Both the position numbers and the translations under genes were made by a program. From positions 24,170,946 through 24,234,945 of the forward strand of contig OX155965.1 of assembly GCA_944548615.1 (NCBI GenBank): a stretch of DNA of 64,000 nt, written 5' to 3'. Of this stretch, positions 22,593 through 33,236 are shown one piece after another. The notes under the pieces are model-generated. The model searched no databases. It was not told the origin of the DNA and was given only the letters and a program-made list of their open reading frames with translations. Source of the stretch: Micropterix aruncella (taxonomy: Eukaryota; Arthropoda; Insecta; Lepidoptera; Micropterigidae). The stretch's first letter is position 1, and every line of letters begins with the position of its first letter.

Positions 22593-23099
22593 GCCATTAT
22601 TATTATTATCATTTATTCCGAACAGGCAGCTTGCTGATATGTCCAGATCAGATCTTGTAAACAATATTAACAAGTTTTTAGGCACAAGGAGTCTCTTTTT
22701 AAATAGACTAACAGAGCTTGCACTAATCACTTCAAATGGTAGTTTATTCAACAGGTGCACCACTCTATTTTGCAGAACGTTCTTAAGAGGATTAGATTCA
22801 AATTTTGGACGGTTGAGTTTTTTGCTGTGACCTTGAAGATTTGTGTTATTCCTTAGCCCAGGTACATAGCAATCATTTGTGAGTATTTTATGTCTCAATC
22901 AGGTCCTCTTTTTGTCTTCTAGTTTGAGGGCAGTTGGTCCAAGTAATTTGGTCTTCATAGTTCCTATTCTTCAGGCCCACTGGTATTTTGGTTGCCCTTT
23001 GCTGCACCTTTTCCAGGACATCTTCATCTTTGCATAAGCAGTGGTTCTACAGCTGATAGATGAAGGAGCGACTCTATGGGATATTTCCTTACTTGCATC

Positions 23100-23100
<1 letters not shown>
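22593..23100 (-). mobile_element. CR1-like LINE tail, reverse orientation
   Basis: On the minus strand, traces of EKVQQRATK and GLKN at ~23015-22960, then LRNNTNLQGHSKKL and NRVVHLLNKLP...FKKRLL at 22830-22680, a typical carboxy end of CR1-like RT proteins. It ends in an ATT/AAT repeat at ~22597-22612. It is frameshifted and carries no catalytic motif, and sits in a GPATCH2-like intron. Confidence 0.75.
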
Positions 23101-23902
<802 letters not shown>

Positions 23903-24067
23903 GTTTTTGAGCGTTCGGATATATCTGCGTCGGTCGAGTAGCGGAACACCTGGTGACCATATCCTAGCCCTTATGACTCGTGATGTATTTGCTTTGATTT
24001 CAATTTTGTTCTAAGAGAAACTACTGTCTGGGGTATACTGTGCTTATGCAGTTAATTTGCAGTGTCG

Positions 24068-24178
24068 TCAGTGGTGTATGGATCACTATGGAAGCTTGTC
24101 CACGGACACGCCGGAAAAACGGACGGCGCTGCCCCCGAGTTTGTGGACAAGCTTCCATAGTGATTCATACAACACTGA
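24068..24178. mobile_element. 111-bp foldback element
   Basis: 36-bp arms 24068-24103 and 24143-24178 (TCAGTG ... AAGCTTGTCCAC and complement) with few mismatches around a GC-rich centre. Confidence 0.85.
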
Positions 24179-24378
24179 CAACTGCACCTAGACATGGCGA
24201 ATAAACCGTGGATTTTCAAGCTGAAAAAACGCGTGTGAAAGGCACCATAAATTACCGCCGACGTCAGGTAAGCGACCTCGAATCTGTGACTAGACTTAAG
24301 GATGGAGAATCAGTCCAAATTAGGTAGGCCCGCTTGTTTCACTTCTCAGTGCCTCGCGGTAAGGCATTGGACTCTTTA

Positions 24379-24765
24379 GGGCTCTCTAGACGATCAAGCA
24401 TGCTTGTCTAGCTTCGCGTCGCGGGCTGGAAGGGGATCGTAAACCGTAGGAAATATGCATTTTTAAAAAATAAAAAAATCCCTTCAGGTGGCATCTTCAC
24501 ATGACGTCATGTGTCAAGTCCCATGACGTAAATCAATAAATCATCAATCAATCGTCAATAATTCAATTACCAATAAATCTATCATCAGTCAATCAATGAA
24601 CCAATCAGTTACTTCTAATTGACTGACTCTTTGGTATAAAACTACAAAATTAGACATTTTTGGTAAATATTAACAAAAAATAAGTACATATTTCCTGCGG
24701 CTTACGATCCCCTCCCAGCCCGCGACGCGAAGCTTGACAAGCATGCTTGATCGTCTAGAGAGCCC
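24379..24765. mobile_element. 387-bp MITE with ~80-bp inverted ends
   Basis: Ends start GGGCTCTCTAGACGATCAAG; TTTA stands on both sides (24375-24378, 24766-24769). The same position is unbroken in other SLR copies (CTCTTACGGG), which proves insertion. GGG ends and a short T/A duplication recall PIF/Harbinger, but class is not certain. Confidence 0.88.
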
Positions 24766-25068
24766 TTTACAGGCCGTTGCTACTCCTATGTAGCTAGACT
24801 GTAGACTGTGTTTGTCCGTAAGAGAGAAATTGATAAGATATTGTTATAACTTCCTGGGGTGGCGGGTTTGCCCGTAGTAGTTGACAACTCTCAATTTCAG
24901 GGTTAGTACGTTAAACATGATGTTCTGCACACTTTAAGAAAATTAGGTATTTCTGGTCCGTTTCGAAGTACGCTGGGAATCTTCATTGACTTGGCCATAG
25001 CTTCCAAGTGGGTTGGCGAAGAATTTGATACAAGTGATATTATGACTTATATCTGTTGTTTATTGCAG

Positions 25069-25486
25069 CAAAACGACTCAAGCGGTCAAAGTGGAGCAGA
25101 CCAGAATCCACCAGGCCAAATTCCTCACGGACTACAAGCGGCGTTGCTACGGAGACGACATAGAGGCAGAAGACGGTCTGGATCACACACTGTTCCCGGA
25201 GAGCATCACTGATGACTGGAGTCAGCCTTCGGAGAGCCACAGTATTTCCTCCGTCTCCTGCTTTGACAAAACTCCGGGATTTTCGCACGAAGCCGCGAGA
25301 GATATGATGCCTCCCGACATTGCTATATCCGCCGCCGATGTCGACGAGGACATTGTCGAGATTCCGAGTACGGCGCGGGCGGAGATGACCGTAGCTCCGG
25401 ATTTACTTTCGAACATTCCTATCAATCCAGAGTACTCTAAGACAAATGTTAATATGAGTAGTGTTATACATCGACGAGATGTATAG
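25069..25486 (+). CDS. GPATCH2-like protein, last visible exon
   Basis: Acceptor TTTATTGCAG; the first base C completes a serine codon begun in the previous exon, giving the R3H-like continuation KTSKTTQAVKV. Then a basic segment, acidic segments (DDIEAEDG, ADVDEDIVE) and a stop codon TAG at 25484-25486. The composition clearly contrasts with the AT-rich flanks. No good donor precedes the stop, so it is taken as the terminal exon. A G-patch motif (G-x-G-L-G after an MGW) is not found in any of the four exons, although GPATCH2 is named for one, so this may be a divergent family member or a short isoform. AATAAA at 25973-25982 could be the polyadenylation signal. Confidence 0.75.
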
Positions 25487-25559
25487 GATAACTATATAGA
25501 TTGAATATTATTTGCAGTATTGGTTTCTGAGCAATTAAATGAATCTACTTATCCAACAA

Positions 25560-26245
25560 AAAAAGTTAGGTCGACCATACGCAGACCGCTCGAAGCAGTC
25601 AGGACCAAATGCTTCAAGCTGCGACTGCATAGTGATCTACAATCTTCTATTGATCGGCATATGCGGACTGCTCGAGCAGTCGCGACTGCTTCGAGCGGTC
25701 GGCAGCAAGAGGAAATTTTGAGCAGTCGAGCAGTTGTCAGACATACCCGGCGTCGCGTCTGCCACCATCTGCAAACCCGATAATGTTATCTCTAATATTT
25801 CGAGGAATCAAAATTTACTTAAAAAAGATTATGATTTTTTTTACTACCTCAGTGTTACAGCTAGTCTTTCTTCTAGTGGGATACTTCTCCTCATAATGGT
25901 GTTTTGACTTTTAATTTAATCCTTCAGTATATTGTTTAATTCGTCAAACAAAGATAAAGACATTCTAAAATGAATAAATAAAAAATCATCATCACTTCTA
26001 AGTTCCATAAACAAGTGATGAAATTGTTCATGTTATTCCAAAATTAGACAAACCCAGATTTTTTTAGCTTTCTACTCCGTTGTCTGCGCCTGAGCAAAAG
26101 CAGCATCATTAAAGCCTCTTAAATCCATATCGAGATTGCAGCTGAATTGTCAGTAAGTTGGCAGTGAACGCTCGAGCAGTTGACAACGACTGCTCAAGCG
26201 GTCCGTGTATGTTCAATGGCTAACTGCTCGAGCAGTCTGTATATG
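25560..26245. repeat. Cluster of GCTCGAGCAGT palindromes
   Basis: Variants of ACTGCTCGAGCAGT occur near 25595, 25672, 25690, 25728, 26172, 26192 and 26228, in two groups ~430 bp apart on either side of plain AT-rich sequence. May be the two ends of a non-autonomous element, or a duplicated protein-binding palindrome. Confidence 0.6.
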
Positions 26246-27380
26246 GGCGACCTTACTGTTTTCAATAACTAAGGCTATGTGCATACAACTTTTAATGGTT
26301 TATGTTGGCGTGCATATACAGTCCTTTCTCCAAGAGAGAAAGGGAATTTTCAACATTTATTCTAAGTTTTTGATGTTTTTATATATGACTTGAAAAGTCA
26401 AGTAAATTTCTTTAAATTTTTGATTTTTTGACGAATTGGGTCATGCGACTTATGCCCCACCCTGTACAGACTGCCCACTTATGCCCACTTATGCCCCATT
26501 AAGTTTCTACAGACTTTCAGAATAAAATCTAACTATACATTTAGAAACTTGAGATAATATTCCTATTATTTATTGCTCAGGAGATTTTTTGTCTACTTAC
26601 TTTGTTATTATAAGCATGCCTAATTTTCATACACTGTGAATTATACTAGAATATTTTATTTGTGCTTTGAAAGCTGTTATTTTATAAAACTTTTCATGTA
26701 CATATTCAAGTTGTGCATAATCAATTAAGGAAATACAAAAAAGAGTGCCTGAATAAAATTTATATTATATATTTATAAAATATATATATAAATAAAAGAT
26801 CTCACTACTTTACGATTGGCGACGCTTACGTATTATATTACTTACGGACTATTTTATTAAATGAAACTGCAAAAGGTTTCTTTTGTACTTGTTTATTTAT
26901 TTAACTGTCAATTATTGCAATCATCAGCTTTATCTGCCTATACTTAAAGTTAAAAACATTGGAATGTATAAATTGTACATAATATAAAATTTATTTAATA
27001 TTTTTTCTGCAGAATAATAAATGTTTCTTTACAATTTGAAATGTGGGTTTCATTCATGAGTGATCACAGTGGTAATATCATATTTGGTCTGTAAAGCATA
27101 TTCGTTATTTTATATCTACATATTTATGACACATGAAATTACATCATATTATATTTTAGATACAAACTTTCAACTTATGTTTTCCATACTGTGACTTGTG
27201 AAATTATATGGGAAAGAGCGAGAGAGACAAAGGCAATGGCACATATGTTGGTCAACATGTAGAGCGGTCAATAGAAAAAAGTGAAAACGCAGAAATTTAT
27301 GTTGATGTCTATGCTCTTCTAGGCGAGTGAAAAATATATGAAAAAGAGCGCGACATAGGCAATGGCATACATAATGGACT
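26246..27380. other. AT-rich intergenic sequence
   Basis: No convincing gene. A short repeat CACTTATGCCC occurs twice near 26470-26495. Confidence 0.5.
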
Positions 27381-27665
27381 CGATTGCGTTTCTTCATGAA
27401 CTAAAATCGGAAATTGGTCCGTGTGAACGAGACGGCAATACGCTAGAGCGGAGTGTGAGATGACCGGTTGTCCGGTTGTCCTACAAAACTGCCCGCCAAG
27501 GTCAAATCTTACACCGCACGAAATATGCTCAAATTTATTCGGATGAGTATAAGTTCGGCAGGTAGTTTTATCGTTGATGGTTCGTTTCATATTCCGCTCT
27601 AACGCATTGCTCTGTCTCGTTCGCTTAGACTAATTTTAGTTTTATTTCACAAAGAAACGCAATCG
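27381..27665. mobile_element. MITE family A, copy 1
   Basis: Ends CGATTGCGTTTCTT mirrored by AAGAAACGCAATCG; imperfect complementarity extends ~75 bp inward. Second copy at 30665-30963. Confidence 0.85.
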
Positions 27666-27685
27666 GCGGGAGCACTATATAGATT

Positions 27686-28074
27686 GAGTTTTAATTACCC
27701 GCCATCATTGAAGGGGGTGAATTAAGACAAGCAAGTAAGCAACTTTCGAAAAAAAAATGCAAAAAAAAGTAACATTTTTATTTTTTGTTTTTTTTTTTTT
27801 TTTTTTAATTTCAACAATTTAGCTAATGAAATTTGACAATCGTTGAGTGTTGCGCCAATTAGCGGTAGATAAAATGTCTAGATGTAAAATATCTAACTCT
27901 AGATAGCGCATCTTTTTATACTATTGAAAAATAGTGCGTCATTTTATACTTTTATTCTTTTTTTTTTTGAAAATAGCATTTGTTTTCTAATTTGGCCAAT
28001 ATTTTTTTTATTAAAAGTTGCTTATTTGCTCGTACTGATTCACCCACTTCTAGTATGCCGGTAAATTAAAACTC
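27686..28074. mobile_element. MITE family B, copy 1
   Basis: Arms GAGTTTTAATTACC ... GTGAATTAAGACAAGCAAGT and the complement ending TTAAAACTC at 28074. Poly-T and AT-rich middle. Other copies at 30081-30445 and 34345-34600. Confidence 0.8.
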
Positions 28075-28321
28075 ATCCTGTATGTTGGCTAACAAAAGAG
28101 CGGGCAGGAGAAAGAAAAATTCAGTGGAGCACGTGCTTGGTGATTAGGAAAGACAAAAAAAGGTAACATCTTGTGTGGTGGCTATGGCCTCCAGGACTAT
28201 CAGTATTCACAAATCGAAATAAACTAACAATAACAAAATATCTTACATTTCTAAACAAAAAATATCTTACAAAAAATACTGTGAAATCGTATAATCTTTG
28301 GAGATCTTTGGTGCGATGAAG
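28075..28321. other. Probable 3' untranslated region of the minus-strand exon at 28322
   Basis: AT-rich, directly downstream of the stop codon at 28322-28324 on the minus strand. No clear AATAAA seen on that strand. Confidence 0.3.
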
Positions 28322-28491
28322 TCACAAAATGCCGTCGTCTATGTCGACCTCCTCGTCAACTGCCTTCAGCCGGTTGTCGATCTGGTGGGGGATGCGAAAG
28401 TCCTTGGGCGGAGGCGATTCGGCCAGAGACACTTGGGACACCATTGTGCGGCTGTGGTTGTAGCTGTAGCCGTGTTGCTCTTTCGATTTCT
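28322..28491 (-). CDS. Terminal coding exon of an unrecognised gene
   Basis: Minus strand: acceptor CATCTGTTGTAG at 28492-28503, two bases to finish a codon, 55 codons, stop TGA at 28322-28324. The peptide is hydrophilic with a tyrosine/serine part (GYSYNHSRT), ESPPPKDF, and an acidic end VDEEVDIDDGIL. There is no membrane segment, so it looks like the cytoplasmic or C-terminal tail of a larger protein. Codon composition is GC-rich against AT-rich flanks, which is why I favour a real exon. The reverse-strand frame over the same bases is a shadow. I do not recognise the family. An upstream ATG at 28526-28528 would lengthen it by 12 residues if this were a single-exon gene, less likely given the good acceptor. 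Confidence 0.6.
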
Positions 28492-28824
28492 CTACAACAG
28501 ATGGCGGAAGTATTATCTCATTGTGCATTCCAGTACAATTGGCAAACAGATAGGGACTAGATCATCGATATATAAGGGACTAGATAGACCTTTCGTGTTT
28601 GAAAACGATCACTTCAAAACCAATACGGATCGCCGCCATTCGTAGTTCCGCCGGTACTTCCCGGTGTGAGCGATCCTGCAATGAATATTGCCATGCTATT
28701 ATCTGGCGTACTGTTCAATGTATTGCTCTATTTCTGTCATGTTCTTACGGGCAACGGATATGTCCCAACTTATTTGTACCTGAGGGCATATCTAGGCCTT
28801 ATATATCGATGGGTGGGACTAGAT
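28492..28824. other. Intron or intergenic sequence
   Basis: GGGACTAGAT occurs three times (28553, 28578, 28815). No other feature. Confidence 0.4.
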
Positions 28825-29165
28825 CAGTGTTTTTCAACCAGTGGGTCGCGACCCCCTAGAGGGACGCAAACAGACCACCGGGGGCTGCCGGCTATCTAAA
28901 AATAAAAATCAAAAATATTACAAAATCTTTCTTATACGTGTAGCCTGTAGGTATAATATGCAAGCATTTACAGCTTCGGAAGATAAACATATTTATTATG
29001 TGTTTTGGTATTTCTTTTACAACACTTTATATTAATCTAAGATGGAAACAGGTAAGTATAGCTTCGAAAGTGTAAAACAGTTAAAATTAATGTGGTTATC
29101 GCCATTGTTTATACAAATAAAACATTTATTGAATGCTTATAGTTACAGCTATGGACTAAGGGGGT
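28825..29165. mobile_element. hAT-like MITE fragment
   Basis: Begins CAGTGTTTTTCAACCAGTGG then GTCGCGACCCC, the same type of end as the element finishing at 56912. No matching right end; probably cut by the LINE tail at 29170. Confidence 0.6.
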
Positions 29166-29169
29166 CAAG

Positions 29170-29762
29170 AGAACTAATAAATAAAATAAAAAATAAAATA
29201 CAAACGGAGCTGCCATGGAATTCACCGACCAAAGTCGGGCCCATCATATAGCATTATTACACTTCTGGGGGGTGAGCAGTAGATTCCGGACTAACGACCG
29301 GCTGTGGTAGGTTTAGGACAGCTGTCTTGCCACATGTGAGCGTTAACCTTACCACCCATTCACCCACCCTTCGCAGCCATAGAATTTGAGATGTGGAAAT
29401 CGCCATTTTAGATATTTTTTCTAAGAAGGAGTTGGTTATATTTCTAGAGAGACCAAGATCTTAGATTAAAAAGGTGAAACAGAGATTTAGCTGGTAGGCC
29501 ACGAGCGCCAACTTCCACTGCGTGAAGGTGAACAGTGAAGCCTTTCCGGGTGACGGCATTTGCGAGATCATGGTATTTATTTACTTTGTACTCGTTGTAT
29601 TTTGGGATATTTGATTCCCAAGGAACAATTAATTCTACGATAAGGGCTATCTTCCGAGATAGAGAGTAAAGAGTTATATCTGGACGCAGGGCTGTGCATA
29701 CCAGACTTTCAGGGAATTTATACTGATTTGAGCCGAACCCCAGAATCCAATCTGAACTACAT
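29170..29762 (-). mobile_element. LINE-C 3' end, reverse orientation
   Basis: Reversed and diverged copy of 31670-32215: same GGTCGGTGAATTCCATGGCA 3' end, followed on its strand by a T-rich tail with TTTTA units. Contains the end of the endonuclease coding region with frameshifts. 5'-truncated. Confidence 0.85.
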
Positions 29763-30080
29763 ATAATAAATCAAAAATAATCAAAATATTTAACATCAAA
29801 TAATCACGTTACAAATTAATAAATAAACGAAGACAATAGTAATAATCCAATTAGCAAATAGTTATTTTAAAATAAAATCAAATTATGTCATCTAAATATC
29901 TTCATTTAATAATAAACTTTTAAAGTGGTCCTTAAATACTGCAATTGATATCAATCTAATACATGGTATTAGATTGCTTAGCTTCATAGAACGATTTGGC
30001 AACCCTTCTGAAAGGATGAAATGCAGGTGGCGCTGATGGCGTGATGGCAAAACAGCAATTTATTTGGCCATCTACAGTGC
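29763..30080. other. AT-rich sequence without recognised features
   Basis: Nothing supported apart from low-complexity A/T stretches. Confidence 0.5.
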
Positions 30081-30445
30081 GAGTTTCTAATAACCTTGAA
30101 GTGAGTGAATCAGTACGAGAAAAAATGCAACTTTTGTTTTAAAAAAATGCATAAAACAAAAAACTATATATTTAATTTGTAAATTTTATCTATTGAAAAA
30201 AAGTTCGAGAAACGTTAAGCACGCTGCAAGTAGGTAAAATATCGGAAATAAGCAATATTCGCAATATTTTACCTACCGCTAGATGGCGCAAAGCTCTCAA
30301 CTTTTTATATTTTTTTGTAACATTTTTTCTTGTTTTTTTTTTCAAATACATTTTTTTGTTTTTTTTTTCTTTAAAAAATTATTAGAACTTGCTTATTTGC
30401 TCATGTTGATTTGCCCATTTCGAGGATGGCGGTAATAAAAAACTC
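30081..30445. mobile_element. MITE family B, copy 2
   Basis: Left GAGTTTCTAATAACC with GTGAATCAGTACGAG, right GGCGGTAATAAAAAACTC. An inner hairpin GTAGGTAAAATAT / ATATTTTACCTAC lies at 30230-30280. Confidence 0.78.
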
Positions 30446-30529
30446 AGTCTATATATTATAAAACATTAATAATGAATATTTTTTTAATAAAGGACCGATT
30501 GTTTATAAAAATGCAGAAATTTTACCAAA

Positions 30530-30580
30530 GATGAATGAATGAATGAATGATGAAATGAATGAATATTTAATGAATGGTGC
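30530..30580. repeat. (GAAT)n-type microsatellite
   Basis: Irregular GAATGAATGA repeats. Confidence 0.8.
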
Positions 30581-30664
30581 CATATATCCCATTTATATTA
30601 AACTGATTACATCACAGAAATAATACGAATATAGAATACTGATATAGAATGCAGATAAAGGGTC

Positions 30665-30963
30665 CGATTGCGTTTCTTTGTGAACTAAATCTGATATTAG
30701 TTCAAGCGAACGAGATAGAGCAATACGTTAGAGCGGAATATGAAACGAACGATCGTCGATAAAAACTACCTGTCGAACTTATACTCGTCCGAATAAATTT
30801 GAACACATTTCGTGCGGTGGTGTTAGATTCAGACGTTTTAACTTTGATGGGTGGTATTAATGCGAAAAAGTGACAACCGTTCATTTCACATTCCGCTCTA
30901 GCGTATTGCCGTCTCGTTCGCATGAACTAATTTCCGATTTTAGTTCACGAAGAAACGCAATCG
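30665..30963. mobile_element. MITE family A, copy 2
   Basis: 299 bp; CGATTGCGTTTCTTTGTGAA and complement at the right end; interior matches copy 1 in reverse orientation. Confidence 0.85.
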
Positions 30964-31300
30964 AGCCCATAGAATGCTATCTATTAGTTTATCTGAACAT
31001 TAAAGTGCGTAAATATTATGCATTAAAACCTAAATAAAAAAGAGCTATGATTTAAAAACTCGTTTTTTTAACGTATAGGCGTGTTTAAAGCGCAATCTAC
31101 AGTACGCCGCCATACTATTATACCACGAAAGTCGCCATATTGAACATAATAATAGAAGATCGAAGGTTGCGTTTCTTAGTAAAATCCTGGTTGCCAAATT
31201 CCAGTCCGATGCTATCAATCTAATACGCTATTTCGCCGATGCTACACCCGCCGTTGTCCAGGGTATTACAGTATTATATATGACTGGACGCCAGAGACGC
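30964..31300. other. Unassigned sequence before LINE-C
   Basis: TAGTAAAATCCTRGTTGCCAAAT near 31178 also occurs near 44057, so part of this is repetitive. Confidence 0.4.
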
Positions 31301-32215
31301 TGAAATTTTATTTAAATGCCTTTCAGCATACACTTCCAGACCCCAGTAACCTCGCTCGTTGGAGCTATGCCGAGGATAGTTCATGTCCCCTTTGTAGCAA
31401 CACCCCTTGCACAGCTAGACATATTCTAGCTGGCTGCAAGGTGGCCTTGGATCAAGGACGGTACCTACACTTACCGCCACGACAAAGTCCTTGCTGTTAT
31501 TCGCGAGGTACTTAGCCTCTCAGTGGCTCGTGCCAACAAGGGTTCCACAATATCCTCCAAACCCCCAGTACAGTTTGTGCGGGTTGGCTCTAAAGGCAAA
31601 AAACATCTCACTGCAAAACCTTTTTCAATAATCGAGAAAGCTTCAGATTGGATTATGGAGGTCGATTCGGTCTCTAAGCAGTATAAATTCCCTGAAAGTC
31701 TCGGATGCACAGCCCTGCGTCCAGATATAACTCTTCACTCTCTATCTCGGAAGATGGTCCTTATCGTAGAATCAACTGTTCCATGGGAATCAAATATCCC
31801 AAAAGACCACGAGTACAAATTAAATAAATACCATGACCTCGCAAATGCCGTCACCCGGAACAGCTTCACTGTTCACCTTCACGCGGTGGAAGTAGGCGCT
31901 CGTGGCCTGCCAGCTAAATCTTTGTTTCACCTTTTTAAAGATCTTGGTCTCTCCAGGAAAATAATCAACTCATTTCTAGAAAAAATATCTAAAACCGCGA
32001 TTTCTGCATCTCAAATTCTATGGCTTCGAAGGGGGAGTGAATGGGTGGTAAGGTGAACGCTCACATGTGGCAAGACAGCTGTCCTAAACCTACCACAGCC
32101 GGTCGTTAGTCCGGAATTCACCCTTCACCTCCCAGAAGTGTAATAATTATATATGACGGGCCCGATTTTTGGTCGGTGAATTCCATGGCAGCTCAGTTTG
32201 TTTTTTTTTTTTTTA
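31301..32215 (+). mobile_element. LINE-C: restriction-endonuclease-type LINE, 3' portion
   Basis: 5'-truncated element with CCHC knuckle and PD-(D/E)XK-type endonuclease coding sequence, a ~150-base 3' untranslated part and a T-rich end at about 32200-32215. It inserted directly before the exon-like repeat at 32217. Confidence 0.82.
31303..32056 (+). pseudogene. R2/CRE-type LINE C-terminus: CCHC motif + restriction-like endonuclease
   Basis: Two frames of one former protein. The first (31303-31460) has NLARWSYAEDSS and the zinc motif CX2CX8HX4C at 31384-31437. After a frameshift near 31460 the second runs to the stop at 32056 with LRPDI (near 31715), a VLIVESTVPW strand that carries the acidic residue, KLNKYHDL, and HAVEVGARG. 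Known biology: LINEs of the R2/CRE/NeSL branch cut their target with such a C-terminal PD-(D/E)XK nuclease preceded by a CCHC motif, and often prefer a fixed target. The RT domain is missing through 5' truncation. Which clade it belongs to needs an RT sequence from an intact copy. A second reversed copy at 29170-29762 confirms a multicopy family. Confidence 0.8.
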
Positions 32216-32216
32216 T

Positions 32217-32354
32217 TATACTCGGTGTAGCCATATTTAAGAAGATCCTAAACGTCAAAACCCTGAAACGGCTCATAATTGAGGTAAGTTTTAGTAGTCA
32301 GAAATATTCTAGATAAGTTTCCGTAAGACTTTCCAATGGTAAATACGTTATTGT
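32217..32354 (+). repeat. Exon-like direct repeat, copy 1
   Basis: ~88% like 33097-33236. Both contain ATATTTAAGAAGATCCTAAA and an open stretch ending ATTGAG|GTAAGT, a strong splice donor. Copy 1 lacks its 5' edge where LINE-C inserted. Confidence 0.75.
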
Positions 32355-32911
32355 CAGGGGCCGACCGTGCGTTTGTGGGACCCTGGGCTAACTATTACTT
32401 GGGGGCCTGCCTAATTAATCAACTAATTGCCATTTTGTCAATTTTTTTTTTTGATTGTGATGTCTAGGTCACTAGGTACACAATATAGGAAAGAAAGAGG
32501 AAAATACAATATTTTATTTGTTTAAATATGACAGACAACACACACACAACTGTAAGACTATAAACTTTTCACTAAAAATAGATAAATCGATTAGCGTAAG
32601 AAAACGTTGCTATTAAACAACATTAATACTAATGCTATTGCTACTAAACAACATTAAACTAAACCACATTAATACTAATTGTAATAATATTTTGATTAGT
32701 GGCTTAATTAAGCAAGAATTGATATTAATTGTAAAGCTAGTTAATATAAGTAAAATTTAAACAAACATTCATTACTAGTTACCTATTGACAAGGCACTAG
32801 CCTCGGTAGGAACTCGGTTTACAATATTGTCCATTGTTTTCAATGGAGGCTGGGGCCCTTCATATCCACGGTGCCCTGGGATGCAGCCCAAAAAGCCCTT
32901 ATCCGCCCCTG
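32355..32911. mobile_element. Possible hAT-like insertion
   Basis: Ends CAGGGGCCGACC and GGATAAGGG-type complement finishing CGCCCCTG at 32911. Flanking octamers GTTATTGT and GCTGTCAT agree at only 4 of 8 positions, so support is modest. Confidence 0.45.
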
Positions 32912-33096
32912 GCTGTCATGGTAAAAACAAGATTTCGTTGTGCGCCGTAATGAATGTGCGGTGTAATTACTATGTTTTTGACATGGTAACTACACCGTTA
33001 CGTGTCACGTTGATACATACGTACCTACGTACCACAGTATATGTTACAAGTACGTAATCCCTTTTGAAACATGCGTATTTCTGTGTATTACAGCAT
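32912..33096. other. Unassigned spacer
   Basis: No feature seen. Confidence 0.4.
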
Positions 33097-33236
33097 TATA
33101 TTTTTCTCGGCGTAGTCATATTTAAGAAGATCCTAAACTTCAAAACTCTGAAGCGGCTCATAATTGAGGTAAGTTGCAGTAGTCATAAATATTCTAGATA
33201 AGTTTCCGTAAGACTTTCCAATGTAAATACGTTATT
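33097..33236 (+). repeat. Exon-like direct repeat, copy 2 (possible small exon 33095-33169)
   Basis: Between acceptor TGTATTACAG and donor GAG|GTAAGT lie ~25 open codons with a hydrophobic start (IFLGVVIF) and basic middle (KTLKRLI). Copy 1 encodes nearly the same residues. Could be an internal exon of an unknown plus-strand gene, or repeat DNA that happens to look like one. Confidence 0.45.

Larger units (their letters stand above)
23903..24892 (+). repeat. SLR family copy broken by two MITEs
   Basis: CCTTATGACTCGTGA ... AAGAGAAACTACTGTCTGG at the left matches 50200-50280; GCCTCGCGGTAAGGC and GGCGGGTTTGCCCGT-type hairpin near the right match other SLR tails. Two palindromic elements interrupt it (24068-24178 and 24379-24765). 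Confidence 0.7.

Noticed and set aside
28298..28645. 115-codon plus-strand frame
   Set aside because: Opposite-strand reading of the more convincing minus-strand exon at 28322-28491.
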